Assembly (NCBI GenBank): GCA_902493855.1
Contig: CABUQV010000009.1
Coordinates: 10,617-74,616 of the forward strand
Direction of reading: 5' to 3'
From: an uncultured Collinsella sp.
GTDB taxonomy: Bacteria; Actinomycetota; Coriobacteriia; Coriobacteriales; Coriobacteriaceae
Length of the DNA: 64,000 bases
Part shown: positions 7,601 through 16,674 of the stretch, in pieces
Layout of the letters: every line of letters starts with the position of its first letter
How positions within the stretch are numbered: the first letter of the stretch is position 1
Position numbers and translations under genes: made by a program
The notes under the pieces: generated by a model
What the model saw: the letters and a program-made list of their open reading frames with translations, nothing else
Database searches by the model: none
Told to the model about the DNA's origin: nothing

Positions 7601-10598
7601 ATCGCTCGACGAGCACGCGGTTAAGCCTGCCCTCCACCAAGCGCTCGTACAGACGCCGCGTCTCGGGCTCGGGCACGCCATTGATCTGCTCCCTCAGGTG
7701 ATGCATATGCCCACTGTACAGCTCGACGATATCGCGTCGTCGCCCCGCCGCACCGTAGACGCGCATAGCGCAACGCACCATGTCCTCGCGCGCCGTCTCT
7801 TGCCGCAGCCCCGACTCCACCAGCCATACCGCCGACTGCAGGTCGTTTTCTTCTAGGGCGGCATTCGCGCCCCGAATCATGCAGTCGATATACTTCGATT
7901 CCATAATGCGCCGCATACGCAAAAAGTAGGTGGGATTACAGCCATTGGGAACATACAACGGGCCGGCGTAGAGCTGCTCGATCTTAAGGCACAGCTCGAT
8001 CAGATGGGGTCCGCGCGCACCCGTGCGATTTCCCAAAACTACGCGGCTTATCTGATCAAACAACCGCACGTCGGTCTTGACGTAATCGCCGTTAAGCCCA
8101 ATGCACTCGTTTTGGATCAGCACACACGATTTGCCGTCCGGTGTCGGCCCCAAGGCCGAACGCAGGCGCGATATCGTCGAGTACAGATTGTTACGAGCGC
8201 TATTGAACTCGGCATGGGGCCACAGCTCCATAGCCAGCGTCTCGCGGTCGACCAGGGCATCCATGCCCAGTGCAAGCCGCTCGGCAAGCGTCGCCGCTTT
8301 CTTGCGGCGCCACATCTTATCCGTGATGGGAAACCCGTCGCGCTCGGCGCGAAACGCCCCAAACATGCGGATCTCGATATGGTCAACCACATCGACACCC
8401 TCGGCATCGCCGGCCTGGAACAGACGCTCGCCTTCGCCCTCAAAGTCGTCACGCAGCGAATACCGCGCCAGCTCGCGCACCGGGAGCTTCTTTCGAATTC
8501 TAGCAGCCGGCTCACCCAGACAATGCATCGCAAGACGCGCAAACAGCCGATACGACGGATCCAAAATCCCTGGGCGGTTCATGGACATCCAGGCTGCAAG
8601 GTCGCTATCGCGGCCCGCGGAGGCCAAATGCAGCGCCACCATCCAAGCCTCGGCACCACCGACCTGCGTCCGACTCAAATCGAGCAGCTCCGCCTCTTCA
8701 CGCACCGATACCATCGATGTATTGCGTAAGTACGCCGCGCGCTCTAGCAGCAGTGCGTTGTCGCGTATGTATCCAATCGATTCCTCGGCAAGCCTGAGCA
8801 CCTGCACCGCACGGAATTTGGCATTGACCGGACGCCCCTCAGCCAGCGACTGCCAGCCTTCCAGTATCAAGCCAAACAACTGGACTTGATTGTCACGCAC
8901 GCGCACGGCAAAACGGTCGAGCTCATTGAAGGCCTGATCGTCGGTCACCGGCATGCCGGCAAGCAGGCGCCGCGCCGATAATACCATGCACACCCAGATG
9001 GCGAGCGCTCGGATTCCACGCGCTTCGAGTGCCTCGAGCTTCAGGGCCATCTCGTCATCACGCTCGTCAGTCCCTGCATACGACCCATCAAATAGCTCCG
9101 TCAACATGCGGTCCGCCCGCACAAACGTCCCCGCGACATCGAGCTCACAATCGTAGGCCTTATCCGTTTTGAGCCCCGCGAGGATCTCACCACCCTTCGC
9201 CCGCTCGGTCAGCCCATGCTTTATCTCGACATGTGCGGACAGCATGTCGAGTGCGGCACAGGACGCCTCACTTTCCAGCGCTGCATGGCTTGCCGGAAGC
9301 CCCAGACCACTATCTCCATAACAGGCGGCCGTAAACGCGTGCGCCACCTTCCACGACACGGGATCGAGCTCGCAAATCGCTTGCTCGCCCGCGCGCTCGA
9401 TAATTGAGGCCATATACCGCGCGAGCTTTGTATTGGAGACGCTCACCGCCGCCAGATAGATGCCGAGCGCCTCGTCAGGCGTCGGCTCCGATACCCGGCC
9501 ATCTGCCTCGGTCTTTCCCAGCGCCGCGCGGCAGACATCCCCTCCATGCCCCGTCAGGGCCAGATCGACCCCATACCGCCCGGCAAGCTCCAACACCGCA
9601 CTGCGGTCCAAAAACGCATCGGCGAGGTCCATCGCGGTATCGCAGCGCCCCGCTTTAATCAATATACGCGCCGCCCGCACAACGAGTTCGGGACGAATTT
9701 CGGCGACCAGCTTGCGCAATCGCAGGCGTGCGTTGTCCTCGGTACCCATGCAGGTAAAGCTCCGGTCTGCCGGATCAACGCCAAAAATGGGATAATCGCG
9801 AACAAGATAGGACTGGTCAATCGCCGAAAGCCTAACACCGCAAGCCTCGAGCTCCGAAATACTGCCCTCACCCATTAAGACCATCAAGCATGCCACACTA
9901 AACAGGGCGTTGTTCTCGAGCGACGCCAGATCAACAAGTGCCGCACCGTAGATATTGACGATCTCGTTTTCGAGCGTCTGGGCAACGTCTCCCTGCCCGT
10001 ATAATCCCGACTGCATAGCCGAGACGAGCTCGGGCACGCCCTGCGTAAGCTGATAGAAGTCGAGCGATGTGCTGATCGAAAACGCCGATGCCCACGCCGA
10101 ATACTCATAGGCATGCACCTTGAGCATCTGCGCGTTGACTTTAATCGAATCGCCCAGTCCATGAATCAGCTGGCGATTCGAAGGACGGCAGCTCATAAGG
10201 ACCCCGACCCCCATAGCACGCAGGCTTCGGATTCGGTCGATCAGCTCCTCGGTCTCGCTCTGGCTGAGGTTAGGCACATTATCGATTGCAATCAGGGAGT
10301 GCGGCTTGTCCTTAAGCTCTTCGGTAACAACCTCGAGCTGCATAAACACCTCGCGCCCAATGGCGCGGTCTGCCTCGATGATCCGCACGGGACCTCGCGT
10401 CGGATCGCTTTTAACCTCTTGGGCATACTGCAGCAGCACCGAGGTTTTCCCAAAGCCATCAGGTGCGTAGAGAACTACGATGCCGGCCTTTCGGCCCTTG
10501 GCGATAAGTTCGTTCATCAAGCGATCGCGCCGCACCATATAACTACTGCCCAGCGGCATAAGCTCGAGGTCGTCCATATTGCCCAACTCGTTAACCAT
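7599..10598 (-). CDS. Large P-loop ATPase / SARP-type transcriptional regulator
   Basis: This 999-residue protein has a P-loop (APDGFGKTS, residues 45-53) and a possible Walker B strand (SLIAIDN), followed by a long helical region resembling the repeats of MalT/LAL-type STAND regulators. From about residue 735 a DNA-binding winged helix of the SARP/OmpR kind begins (IEIRMFGAFRAERDG), with a bacterial transcriptional activator domain after it. The DNA-binding module is therefore C-terminal, as in MalT, but is SARP-like rather than LuxR-like. Such proteins usually respond to a ligand by ATP-dependent oligomerisation; neither ligand nor targets can be read from the sequence. A GAGGAG site precedes the ATG. 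No partner gene is adjacent. Confidence 0.75.
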   Translation of the reverse strand: MVNELGNMDDLELMPLGSSYMVRRDRLMNELIAKGRKAGIVVLYAPDGFGKTSVLLQYAQEVKSDPTRGPVRIIEADRAIGREVFMQLEVVTEELKDKPHSLIAIDNVPNLSQSETEELIDRIRSLRAMGVGVLMSCRPSNRQLIHGLGDSIKVNAQMLKVHAYEYSAWASAFSISTSLDFYQLTQGVPELVSAMQSGLYGQGDVAQTLENEIVNIYGAALVDLASLENNALFSVACLMVLMGEGSISELEACGVRLSAIDQSYLVRDYPIFGVDPADRSFTCMGTEDNARLRLRKLVAEIRPELVVRAARILIKAGRCDTAMDLADAFLDRSAVLELAGRYGVDLALTGHGGDVCRAALGKTEADGRVSEPTPDEALGIYLAAVSVSNTKLARYMASIIERAGEQAICELDPVSWKVAHAFTAACYGDSGLGLPASHAALESEASCAALDMLSAHVEIKHGLTERAKGGEILAGLKTDKAYDCELDVAGTFVRADRMLTELFDGSYAGTDERDDEMALKLEALEARGIRALAIWVCMVLSARRLLAGMPVTDDQAFNELDRFAVRVRDNQVQLFGLILEGWQSLAEGRPVNAKFRAVQVLRLAEESIGYIRDNALLLERAAYLRNTSMVSVREEAELLDLSRTQVGGAEAWMVALHLASAGRDSDLAAWMSMNRPGILDPSYRLFARLAMHCLGEPAARIRKKLPVRELARYSLRDDFEGEGERLFQAGDAEGVDVVDHIEIRMFGAFRAERDGFPITDKMWRRKKAATLAERLALGMDALVDRETLAMELWPHAEFNSARNNLYSTISRLRSALGPTPDGKSCVLIQNECIGLNGDYVKTDVRLFDQISRVVLGNRTGARGPHLIELCLKIEQLYAGPLYVPNGCNPTYFLRMRRIMESKYIDCMIRGANAALEENDLQSAVWLVESGLRQETAREDMVRCAMRVYGAAGRRRDIVELYSGHMHHLREQINGVPEPETRRLYERLVEGRLNRVLVER

Positions 10599-10982
10599 AC
10601 CCGCTCCTCAACTCGACCACATGAACAGCGTAACGTTAGACCATATGTATCGCTAGATGAATAAAGCGATGCTACGGTATAGGATGTTTGTTGGTACGCA
10701 AATGGCAAGTTTTTGTTCAGCGTGGTCCGATTGAAACTTATCCCCCAAACAATCAATCTTTGCGCAGGTCAATGCACTTGCCAGCTTGTCCCATCCTTTG
10801 GCAGTGTACCTCAAATGAGCGATGTTCAATTATGTTGCGCAACTCACCTAACGCCAGCTACCGTCTGCGACCTTTTCGTAGCATTTATGCATAGTATCTG
10901 TTATGGAATGAATCATGCTTCATCAGATGCACCCGTCAAGTTCGCGGCAAGATTTTCGTCGGGCACACGGCGCGCGCTCAGC
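10599..10982. other. Intergenic region, no gene recognised
   Basis: About 380 nt lie between the start of the large regulator and the terminator of nagB. The sequence is richer in A and T than its surroundings. I find no convincing reading frame with a ribosome site and no RNA family I recognise. It should hold the promoter of the regulator gene on the minus strand. Confidence 0.4.
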
Positions 10983-11010
10983 AAAAAGGCCCCCGCAAAG
11001 CGGAGGCCTT
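10983..11010 (-). terminator. Intrinsic terminator of nagB
   Basis: Read on the minus strand, GGCCTCCGC pairs with GCGGGGGCC across a short loop and runs into TTTTT. It lies 33 nt beyond the nagB stop codon. Confidence 0.85.
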
Positions 11011-11042
11011 CGGCAAAGCTATATCGAGGTGATAGGCTATCG

Positions 11043-11771
11043 CTACTCGCAGAGCGAAAGGGCGGCCTCGTCGGCAACGACAACGCAGTTGGTGTGCAGT
11101 TGCAGGATCGAGGCAGGGCACTCGGGGGTAACCGGACCATAGCACATGTCATGCACGGCCTGTGCCTTGGCCTCGCCGTTGGCGACGACCAGGATCATGC
11201 GGGCATACATGATGGTCTGAGTGCCCATGGTATAGGCCTGACGAGGCACGTCGTCGATGCTGTCGAACAGGCGGCTGTTGGCCTGAATAGTGCTCTCGGT
11301 AAGGTCGACACAGTGCGTACCCTTGGAGAAGTGGTCATCGGGCTCGTTGAAGCCAATGTGACCGTTGTTACCGATGCCGAGCAGCTGCAGATCAGGGTAA
11401 CCGGCAGCAGCGACGATCTCGTCGTACTCAGAGCAGGCAGCGGCAGCGTCGGGATTGGAGCCATCGGGCACATGCGTGTTGTTCAGGTCGATGTTAACGT
11501 GATCGAAGAAGTTCTCACGCATAAAGTAGTGGTAGCTCTGGGGATTGTCGTGCGAAAGGCCACGATACTCGTCGAGGTTGTAGGTGCTGACCTCGGCAAA
11601 GTCGACGTCACCCTTCTCGTACCAAGCGGCGAGCTGCTTGTAGGCGCCAATCGGGGTGGAGCCGGTGGCAAGACCCAGCACGCAATCGGGCTTGAGGATA
11701 ACCTGGGCCGAGATGATATTGGCGGCCTTACGGCTCATATCCTCGTAGTCTTTAGCTTTAATGATCTTCAT
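11043..11771 (-). CDS. nagB: Glucosamine-6-phosphate deaminase
   Basis: The 242-residue enzyme converts glucosamine-6-phosphate to fructose-6-phosphate and ammonia. It shows LGLATGSTPIGAYKQL (phosphate-binding turn), NLDEYRGL, and LGIGNNGHIGFNEP around the catalytic aspartate and histidine, all hallmarks of NagB. The start at 11771 follows AAAGGA and gives MKIIKAKDYEDM, the expected beginning; an upstream in-frame start would add unsupported residues. It is followed by a good terminator. Upstream on the same strand are a PTS IIA gene and glmM, so three genes of amino-sugar and sugar uptake metabolism are grouped, although separate promoters are likely because of the 270-nt gap before nagB. 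Confidence 0.95.
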   Translation of the reverse strand: MKIIKAKDYEDMSRKAANIISAQVILKPDCVLGLATGSTPIGAYKQLAAWYEKGDVDFAEVSTYNLDEYRGLSHDNPQSYHYFMRENFFDHVNIDLNNTHVPDGSNPDAAAACSEYDEIVAAAGYPDLQLLGIGNNGHIGFNEPDDHFSKGTHCVDLTESTIQANSRLFDSIDDVPRQAYTMGTQTIMYARMILVVANGEAKAQAVHDMCYGPVTPECPASILQLHTNCVVVADEAALSLCE

Positions 11772-11969
11772 TACGCGTCCTTTCTCGTACAAGAGAGGCA
11801 AGGCTCCCCTTACAAGCACTTGCCCGCGGCCCGCGTCGGCCGCAACAAACGTGTGCGGCCACCAGGGCGAGGTCGCGTAATGTATATGTCTCGTGTCTAC
11901 CCGCGTCGAGGCCCCTGCCCGTCCACGGTGACCCGAAGCCTTTTAGCCTCGGACAGTTTTCATCTTGCC

Positions 11970-12003
11970 ACGGAGGGCATCCTCTTTCAAGGGCGCCCTC
12001 CGT
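11970..12003. terminator. Hairpin between the PTS IIA gene and nagB
   Basis: ACGGAGGGC (11970-11978) pairs perfectly with GCCCTCCGT (11995-12003). It lies about 40 nt past the stop of the IIA gene on the minus strand. No T run follows, so termination is possible but not certain. The rest of 11772-12043 shows no gene and must contain the nagB promoter and leader. Confidence 0.45.
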
Positions 12004-12043
12004 AAACGTGTTTGAATTGTAGGCTAAAGGCCAAGCGCACTCA

Positions 12044-12541
12044 CTAGCGCTCGCGAGCGACGATAAGTTGGTCCATCTCCTCGACATGCTCGCCAATGGA
12101 GCCCTTGATGCTCGAGAACTCAACGGAGTTGCACACCAAGATAGGAACCGTCACATCGTAACCCTCGGCAGCAATTGCCTCGCGATCAAACTCGATGAGC
12201 ACATCGCCCTTATGGACGACATCACCCACCTGGGCATGCACGTTAAAATGCTTGCCCTCAAGCTGAACAGTGTCCAAACCAACGTGGATGAGCACGTCTA
12301 GGCCATCGACCGTGTTGAGTGCAACGGCGTGTCCCGTGGGAAAAATGGCCTCGACCTTGGCGTCTGCCGGCGCAATCACGCGCATGCCGGTAGGCTGAAT
12401 CGCCACGCCCTGGCCCAAAAGGCCGGTGGCAAACGTCTGGTCATTGACCTCGGACAACGGGATGACGTCGCCCGAGATGGGAGCATCCAACGTAAGGACT
12501 CGACCACGCATACCAAAAGACCTTAGGACTTTAGTGAACAT
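12044..12541 (-). CDS. crr: PTS glucose-type IIA component
   Basis: This free-standing 165-residue protein of the EIIA-Glc family receives phosphate from HPr and passes it to a sugar-specific IIB domain. The phosphorylated histidine lies in LIHVGLDTVQL, and the accessory histidine in TGHAVAL. SPISGDVIPLSEV-like wording (here APISGDVIPLSEV) marks the domain start. I placed the start at 12541, after a GAGGGTGAGC stretch; a start nine codons earlier is possible. No IIBC partner is in the window, so it may serve several permeases or act in regulation as Crr does in enterobacteria. It lies between glmM and nagB. Confidence 0.87.
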   Translation of the reverse strand: MFTKVLRSFGMRGRVLTLDAPISGDVIPLSEVNDQTFATGLLGQGVAIQPTGMRVIAPADAKVEAIFPTGHAVALNTVDGLDVLIHVGLDTVQLEGKHFNVHAQVGDVVHKGDVLIEFDREAIAAEGYDVTVPILVCNSVEFSSIKGSIGEHVEEMDQLIVARER

Positions 12542-12612
12542 GCTCACCCTCGGACATACCAATCAATCAAAATAGCGTTAACAGTTTACCACTTGGCACC
12601 CATTATTGACCA

Positions 12613-13950
12613 TTAGGGAAGTTCGCGCTTGACAACCTCGACGATATCGTCGACGACGCGCTGGGTCAGCTCGTGCGTCTCCGCCTCGGCCATAACGCGA
12701 ACCAGCGGCTCGGTACCGCTCGGGCGCACCAAGATGCGACCGCGTCCATTGAGCTCCTTCTCGGCGGCAGCGACGGCGTCCCAAATGGGCTGGCAATCGT
12801 CCAGGCCGGCCTTGTTGTCCGAATGCACGTTGACGAGCACCTGCGGGTACTTCTTCATGATGCCGGCAAGGTCGGTGAGCGTGCGGCCGGTGCGCTTAAG
12901 CACGGCCAAAAGCTGCAGGGCCGTCACCAAGCCGTCGCCGGTGGTGTTGTGCTCCAGGAAGATGATGTGGCCGGACTGCTCGCCGCCGATGACGGCGCCA
13001 TCCGCGAGCATGCGCTCCAAAACGTAGCGGTCGCCCACGGCGGTCTGCACCATCTCAAAGCCCTGCTCCTTCATGGCGATGGAGAAACCGAGGTTGCACA
13101 TAACGGTCGAGACGATCTCGGAGTTGGCGAGCTTGCCGCGAGCAGCAAGGTCGGAGCCGCAGATGGCAAGAATGTAGTCACCATCGATCTCGTTGCCCTC
13201 ACTGTCCACGAACAGCACGCGATCGGCGTCGCCGTCGTGGGCCAGGCCGATATCGGCGTGGGTGCGCAGCACGAGCTCGCGCAGGGGCTCAAGGTGCGTG
13301 GAGCCGCACTCAACGTTAATGTCAGTGCCGCAGTAATCGGTGTTGATGGCATGGACCGTGGCGCCCAGGCGCTGCAGCGCGGCAGGCGTGGTTTGGCACG
13401 AAGCGCCGTGGCCACAGTCGACGGCAACAACCAATCCGTCGAGCTTAAGGCCGTCGAGCGTGCTGATGGCATGATCGACATAGGCCTTGCGGGCATCCTT
13501 CATCTTGATGATGTGACCCACACCGGCGCCGGTCGGCAGCGTGTCGGCAGCCATGGCCTCCTCGGACATCACCCAGGCGCTGATCTCTTCCTCAACCGCG
13601 TCGGGAAGCTTCATGCCCTTGCGGCTAAAGAACTTGATACCGTTGAACTCCGGCGGATTATGCGAAGCGGAGATGACGATGCCACCGTCAAGCTCGTTTT
13701 GGACGGTGAGCAGTGCCACGGCCGGCGTAGGGATAACGCCGCAGCAGTGCGGACGGCCGCCCTCGGCCATGATGCCGGCGGTCAGAGCACTCTCGAGCAT
13801 GGTGCCCGAAAGGCGCGTGTCGCGGCCGATGCAGATGTCCGGGCCAAGGAACTTGGTCGCCGCACGACCCAAGCGAAACGCGAGGTCGCACGAAAGATCG
13901 GCGTTGGCGACGCCACGGACGCCATCGGTACCGAAGATGTTCTGGGGCAT
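12613..13950 (-). CDS. glmM: Phosphoglucosamine mutase
   Basis: The 445-residue enzyme interconverts glucosamine-6-phosphate and glucosamine-1-phosphate, on the way to UDP-GlcNAc for peptidoglycan. The N-terminus FGTDGVRG is diagnostic, the active serine lies in ISASHNPPEFNGIK, the metal loop is DGDADR, and the phosphate-binding loop is RPSGTEPLVRVM. Length is normal. ATG at 13950 follows AAGGAG and gives MPQNIFGTDG. The gene is 122 nt downstream of rpsI with a terminator between, so it is probably separately transcribed. NagB, encoded two genes further on, competes for the same substrate, so the two enzymes sit at the branch between cell-wall synthesis and glycolysis. Confidence 0.96.
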   Translation of the reverse strand: MPQNIFGTDGVRGVANADLSCDLAFRLGRAATKFLGPDICIGRDTRLSGTMLESALTAGIMAEGGRPHCCGVIPTPAVALLTVQNELDGGIVISASHNPPEFNGIKFFSRKGMKLPDAVEEEISAWVMSEEAMAADTLPTGAGVGHIIKMKDARKAYVDHAISTLDGLKLDGLVVAVDCGHGASCQTTPAALQRLGATVHAINTDYCGTDINVECGSTHLEPLRELVLRTHADIGLAHDGDADRVLFVDSEGNEIDGDYILAICGSDLAARGKLANSEIVSTVMCNLGFSIAMKEQGFEMVQTAVGDRYVLERMLADGAVIGGEQSGHIIFLEHNTTGDGLVTALQLLAVLKRTGRTLTDLAGIMKKYPQVLVNVHSDNKAGLDDCQPIWDAVAAAEKELNGRGRILVRPSGTEPLVRVMAEAETHELTQRVVDDIVEVVKRELP

Positions 13951-14000
13951 AGGATCGCTCCTTCCCAAGTGGGCAAAACGAAGCCGCCCACCCTAGTCGA

Positions 14001-14042
14001 AAAGAAAAGCGGGACCCGCCGAGCAATCGGCAGGCCCCGCTT
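14001..14042 (-). terminator. Intrinsic terminator of rplM-rpsI
   Basis: On the minus strand AAGCGGGGCC and GGGTCCCGCTT flank an inner paired stretch (TGCCGA/TCGGCG) and run into TTTTCTTTT. It lies 30 nt past the rpsI stop. Confidence 0.85.
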
Positions 14043-14072
14043 GTACATTGTATCTCGTAAGGAGATAAAACC

Positions 14073-14468
<396 letters not shown>

Positions 14469-14470
14469 CT

Positions 14471-14914
14471 TTAAGCCTCCAGCTCAATCTTCGTGGGGTT
14501 CTGGGCAGCATGCGGATGCTCGGCACCAGCGTAGACCTTAAGCTTGGTCATCTGGGCACGGCCGAGGGTGGACTTGGGCAGCATGCCGCGAACGGCGCGC
14601 TCGATAACCTTCTCCGGATGCTTCTCCATAGCCTGGCGGAAGCTCTCAGCCTTGAGGCCGCCGTTGTAGCCGCTGTGGCGATAATAGGTCTTCGTGTCGG
14701 CCTTGTTACCGGTAAGCTGGACCTTATCGGCGTTGATGACGACGACGAAGTCGCCGCAGTCGCTGTTGGGCGTGAACTGGGGCTTGTTCTTACCGCGCAG
14801 GATCATTGCGATCTGGGTGGCAAGACGGCCCAGGACAGCACCATCGGCGTCGACGAGAACCCAGTTGCGCTGGACCTCGCCCTGCTTGGCGTAGTGAGTC
14901 GATTTCGAAATCAC
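14471..14914 (-). CDS. rplM: Ribosomal protein uL13
   Basis: The 147-residue large-subunit protein contains [35 protein letters not shown] and the MLPKSTLGR motif of L13. The start codon is GTG (14912-14914), preceded by GGAGGA at good spacing. It is the first gene of the rplM-rpsI operon. The 193-nt stretch upstream (14915-15107) separates it from the patatin gene and probably holds the operon promoter; I recognise no L13 leader structure in it. Confidence 0.97.
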   Translation of the reverse strand: MISKSTHYAKQGEVQRNWVLVDADGAVLGRLATQIAMILRGKNKPQFTPNSDCGDFVVVINADKVQLTGNKADTKTYYRHSGYNGGLKAESFRQAMEKHPEKVIERAVRGMLPKSTLGRAQMTKLKVYAGAEHPHAAQNPTKIELEA

Positions 14915-15107
14915 TTAGACTCCTCCATGTACAGTACGTGTTGTTACAGAGATTCACGGGGCTCTGCAAGTAACCCGTCCATATTACCCCGCTCGCCGCC
15001 CGAGTCAACAGGTGTTTTGGCTCCGACCAGAGTTTCTGCACATGTCATCCACGAGCCGTGATTTTCCAGCTCTTTAGCTGTTGCCATTTTTTGAGGGTTC
15101 GCCGTCG

Positions 15108-15986
15108 TTAGCGCTCAACGAACTCTTGTATTTCCGCGAGCAGGCGCTTTGCCTCCTGACGGCCCTGGATATACAGGTCGAGGAGCTTTGCCGAATCGTG
15201 CTCGACATGGCCGACCTCGACCGGCTTTTGCGGAGCGACGACCAACGCGCGGCCCTCGCGCTCATACTTCCACAGGTGCATGCGCTGGATGTTGTAACGG
15301 TCGTGGCGCGTCTCGATAGCCTCGAGCAGATAGGGGTAGTCAGCATAGCGGGCGCGTGCGGCGGGCATAAACTCGTAGGGCTTTTTCTCGTATGAACGGT
15401 CCTGCGTGACAATGACAACCGCACGGTCGAAGCCCGCCTCCTCGAGCACATGCTCGATGGGGACCGAATCGGCCACGCCGCCGTCGACGTATTTGTGCCC
15501 GTCTATCTCGACCGGCGGTGTCACCAGCGGCAACGAGGTCGATGCGCGCACAGCGTCGAGGTCAAGTACGGCGCTTTTGACCGGCAGGTAGGCAGCGGTT
15601 CCAAAGAGCATGTCCGTCGCGACGGCGTACATCTCGATGGGGCTCGCGTCGAATGTCTCGTTGTCAAAGGGATCCAGGCGGTCCTGGACATCGTTGAAGA
15701 TAAAGTCGTAGCCGACGATAGAGCCCGTGGACGCAAACGATGCGGCGCCCATGAAGCGGCTGTCGTTGCAGAAAGCCAGGTTGATGCGGTTGGCACGGCC
15801 GATCTGGTGCGACTTGTAGTTCACGCCGTTGAGGGCGCCGGCCGATACACCGTAGACAGCCGGAATCTCAACGCCGGCCTCCATGAGAACGTCGAGCACG
15901 CCCGCGGTAAATTGCCCGCGGAAGCTGCCGCCCTCCAAAACGAGCGCGACCTTGCCGGCGTTCTTTGCTTTATCTTCTGCAGTCAT
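15108..15986 (-). CDS. Patatin-like phospholipase
   Basis: The 292-residue protein has the patatin layout: the oxyanion loop GGSFRGQF near residue 19, the nucleophile elbow GVSAG near residue 47, and the second half of the Ser-Asp dyad in YVDGGVADSVP near residue 168. It resembles the bacterial RssA/YjjU group of cytoplasmic patatins, with no signal peptide or membrane segment. It should hydrolyse acyl esters of phospholipids or related lipids; the natural substrate is unknown. The start ATG follows AGGAGG. It stands alone, with the hairpin array and tmRNA upstream and the ribosomal operon downstream. Confidence 0.85.
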   Translation of the reverse strand: MTAEDKAKNAGKVALVLEGGSFRGQFTAGVLDVLMEAGVEIPAVYGVSAGALNGVNYKSHQIGRANRINLAFCNDSRFMGAASFASTGSIVGYDFIFNDVQDRLDPFDNETFDASPIEMYAVATDMLFGTAAYLPVKSAVLDLDAVRASTSLPLVTPPVEIDGHKYVDGGVADSVPIEHVLEEAGFDRAVVIVTQDRSYEKKPYEFMPAARARYADYPYLLEAIETRHDRYNIQRMHLWKYEREGRALVVAPQKPVEVGHVEHDSAKLLDLYIQGRQEAKRLLAEIQEFVER

Positions 15987-16082
15987 ATTGACCTCCTGCG
16001 ATTGCGTTTTGGCCTTCTTCTACCCAGTTTTGGGATGGAGAGCGCATGGGTTTTGGAGTTGAGGAGGGCGGGGCGGTCGGCG

Positions 16083-16346
16083 GGAAAGCGTGTCCCGTTC
16101 TCAGAGCAAATTCCGGGTCGCATTTTCCGCTGAGCCCGCCATCAGGAAAATGAATCCCATTCCGAGCTTGGATTCCGGGATGTGCTTTCCGCTTGGGCTG
16201 CCATTGGGAAAGCATGTCCCACTCTACGGCTCGATTCCGGGTCGCAGTTTCCGCTTGAGGCGCCATCCGGAAACTACGTCCCAGTCTGAGCGCGGATTCC
16301 GGGACACGCTTTCCGCCTGGGCCGCCATCGGGAAAGCGTGTCCCGG
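16083..16346. repeat. Tandem array of hairpin repeats near the tmRNA gene
   Basis: A unit of about 63 nt recurs. Each full unit begins ATTCCGGG, has a half-stem ending TTTCC, a loop resembling GC-TG-GCCGCCATC, and a second half-stem starting GGAAA and ending TCCC. Four full units begin near 16110, 16170, 16232 and 16294, and a partial one precedes them. The stem sequences differ between units but stay largely complementary; in the last unit GGGACACGCTTTCC pairs perfectly with GGAAAGCGTGTCCC. No ribosome site or plausible protein fits the array. Confidence 0.8.
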
Positions 16347-16360
16347 CCTGCGTTGACGCG

Positions 16361-16407
16361 GCGTTTTCTTTACGCCCGCGCCCTGCACAGAGTTCGATTC
16401 TCCGCGG
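16361..16407 (+). repeat. 47-bp direct repeat containing a tmRNA T-arm-like sequence, copy 1
   Basis: This copy differs from the one at 16572-16618 at a single position. Its right half contains GAGTTCGATTCTCCGCG, identical to 17 nt at the 3' end of the neighbouring tmRNA but in the opposite orientation. Confidence 0.75.
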
Positions 16408-16571
16408 GTTTGGGGTTCCGTTGATGCGGCGCATGGCCAGCTGAGATTCGATAAACATCGCATCCATATTGAGCTGATAGTTTGCGCGGAGAATCCGCGT
16501 ATTTGCTTCGCAAATCCGCACCGGCTTCGGCCGCCTGCCGGCGTCCTCGCCCGCGGGCTAAAAACGCTTAC

Positions 16572-16618
16572 GCGTTTTCTTAACGCCCGCGCCCTGCACA
16601 GAGTTCGATTCTCCGCGG
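16572..16618 (+). repeat. 47-bp direct repeat containing a tmRNA T-arm-like sequence, copy 2
   Basis: It is nearly identical to the copy at 16361-16407, and 164 nt separate them. The segment between has no recognisable gene but holds a third, partial GCGGAGAATCCGCG palindrome. The tmRNA 3' end is a common integration site for mobile elements, so these may be remnants of such an event. Confidence 0.75.
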
Positions 16619-16632
16619 TGCGGACTAGAAAT

Positions 16633-16666
16633 AAAAAGGCAGGTAGAGACACTACTCTACCTGCCT
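16633..16666 (-). terminator. Intrinsic terminator of ssrA
   Basis: On the minus strand AGGCAGGTAGAG pairs with CTCTACCTGCCT around a 6-nt loop and runs into TTTTTA. It begins 9 nt past the tmRNA CCA end. Confidence 0.92.
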
Positions 16667-16674
16667 GTTACTTA

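Noticed and set aside
10713..12005. A 430-codon plus-strand frame over nagB
   Set aside because: It is antisense to a textbook nagB gene and extends into unstructured intergenic DNA without a ribosome site.
16083..16346. CRISPR array
   Set aside because: The repeated unit is a full hairpin with variable stems and there are no conserved repeats separated by unrelated spacers, and no cas genes in the window.
15970..16521. A 183-codon minus-strand frame through the hairpin array
   Set aside because: Its apparent repeats (PDGG, RNPRS-like) come from the DNA repeat units. It has no ribosome site and other frames are open too. The array is better read as structured DNA or RNA.
16361..16618. tRNA or second tmRNA gene suggested by TTCGATTCTCCGCG
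   Set aside because: Only the T-arm-like part is present; no acceptor, D-arm or anticodon arm can be formed around either copy.
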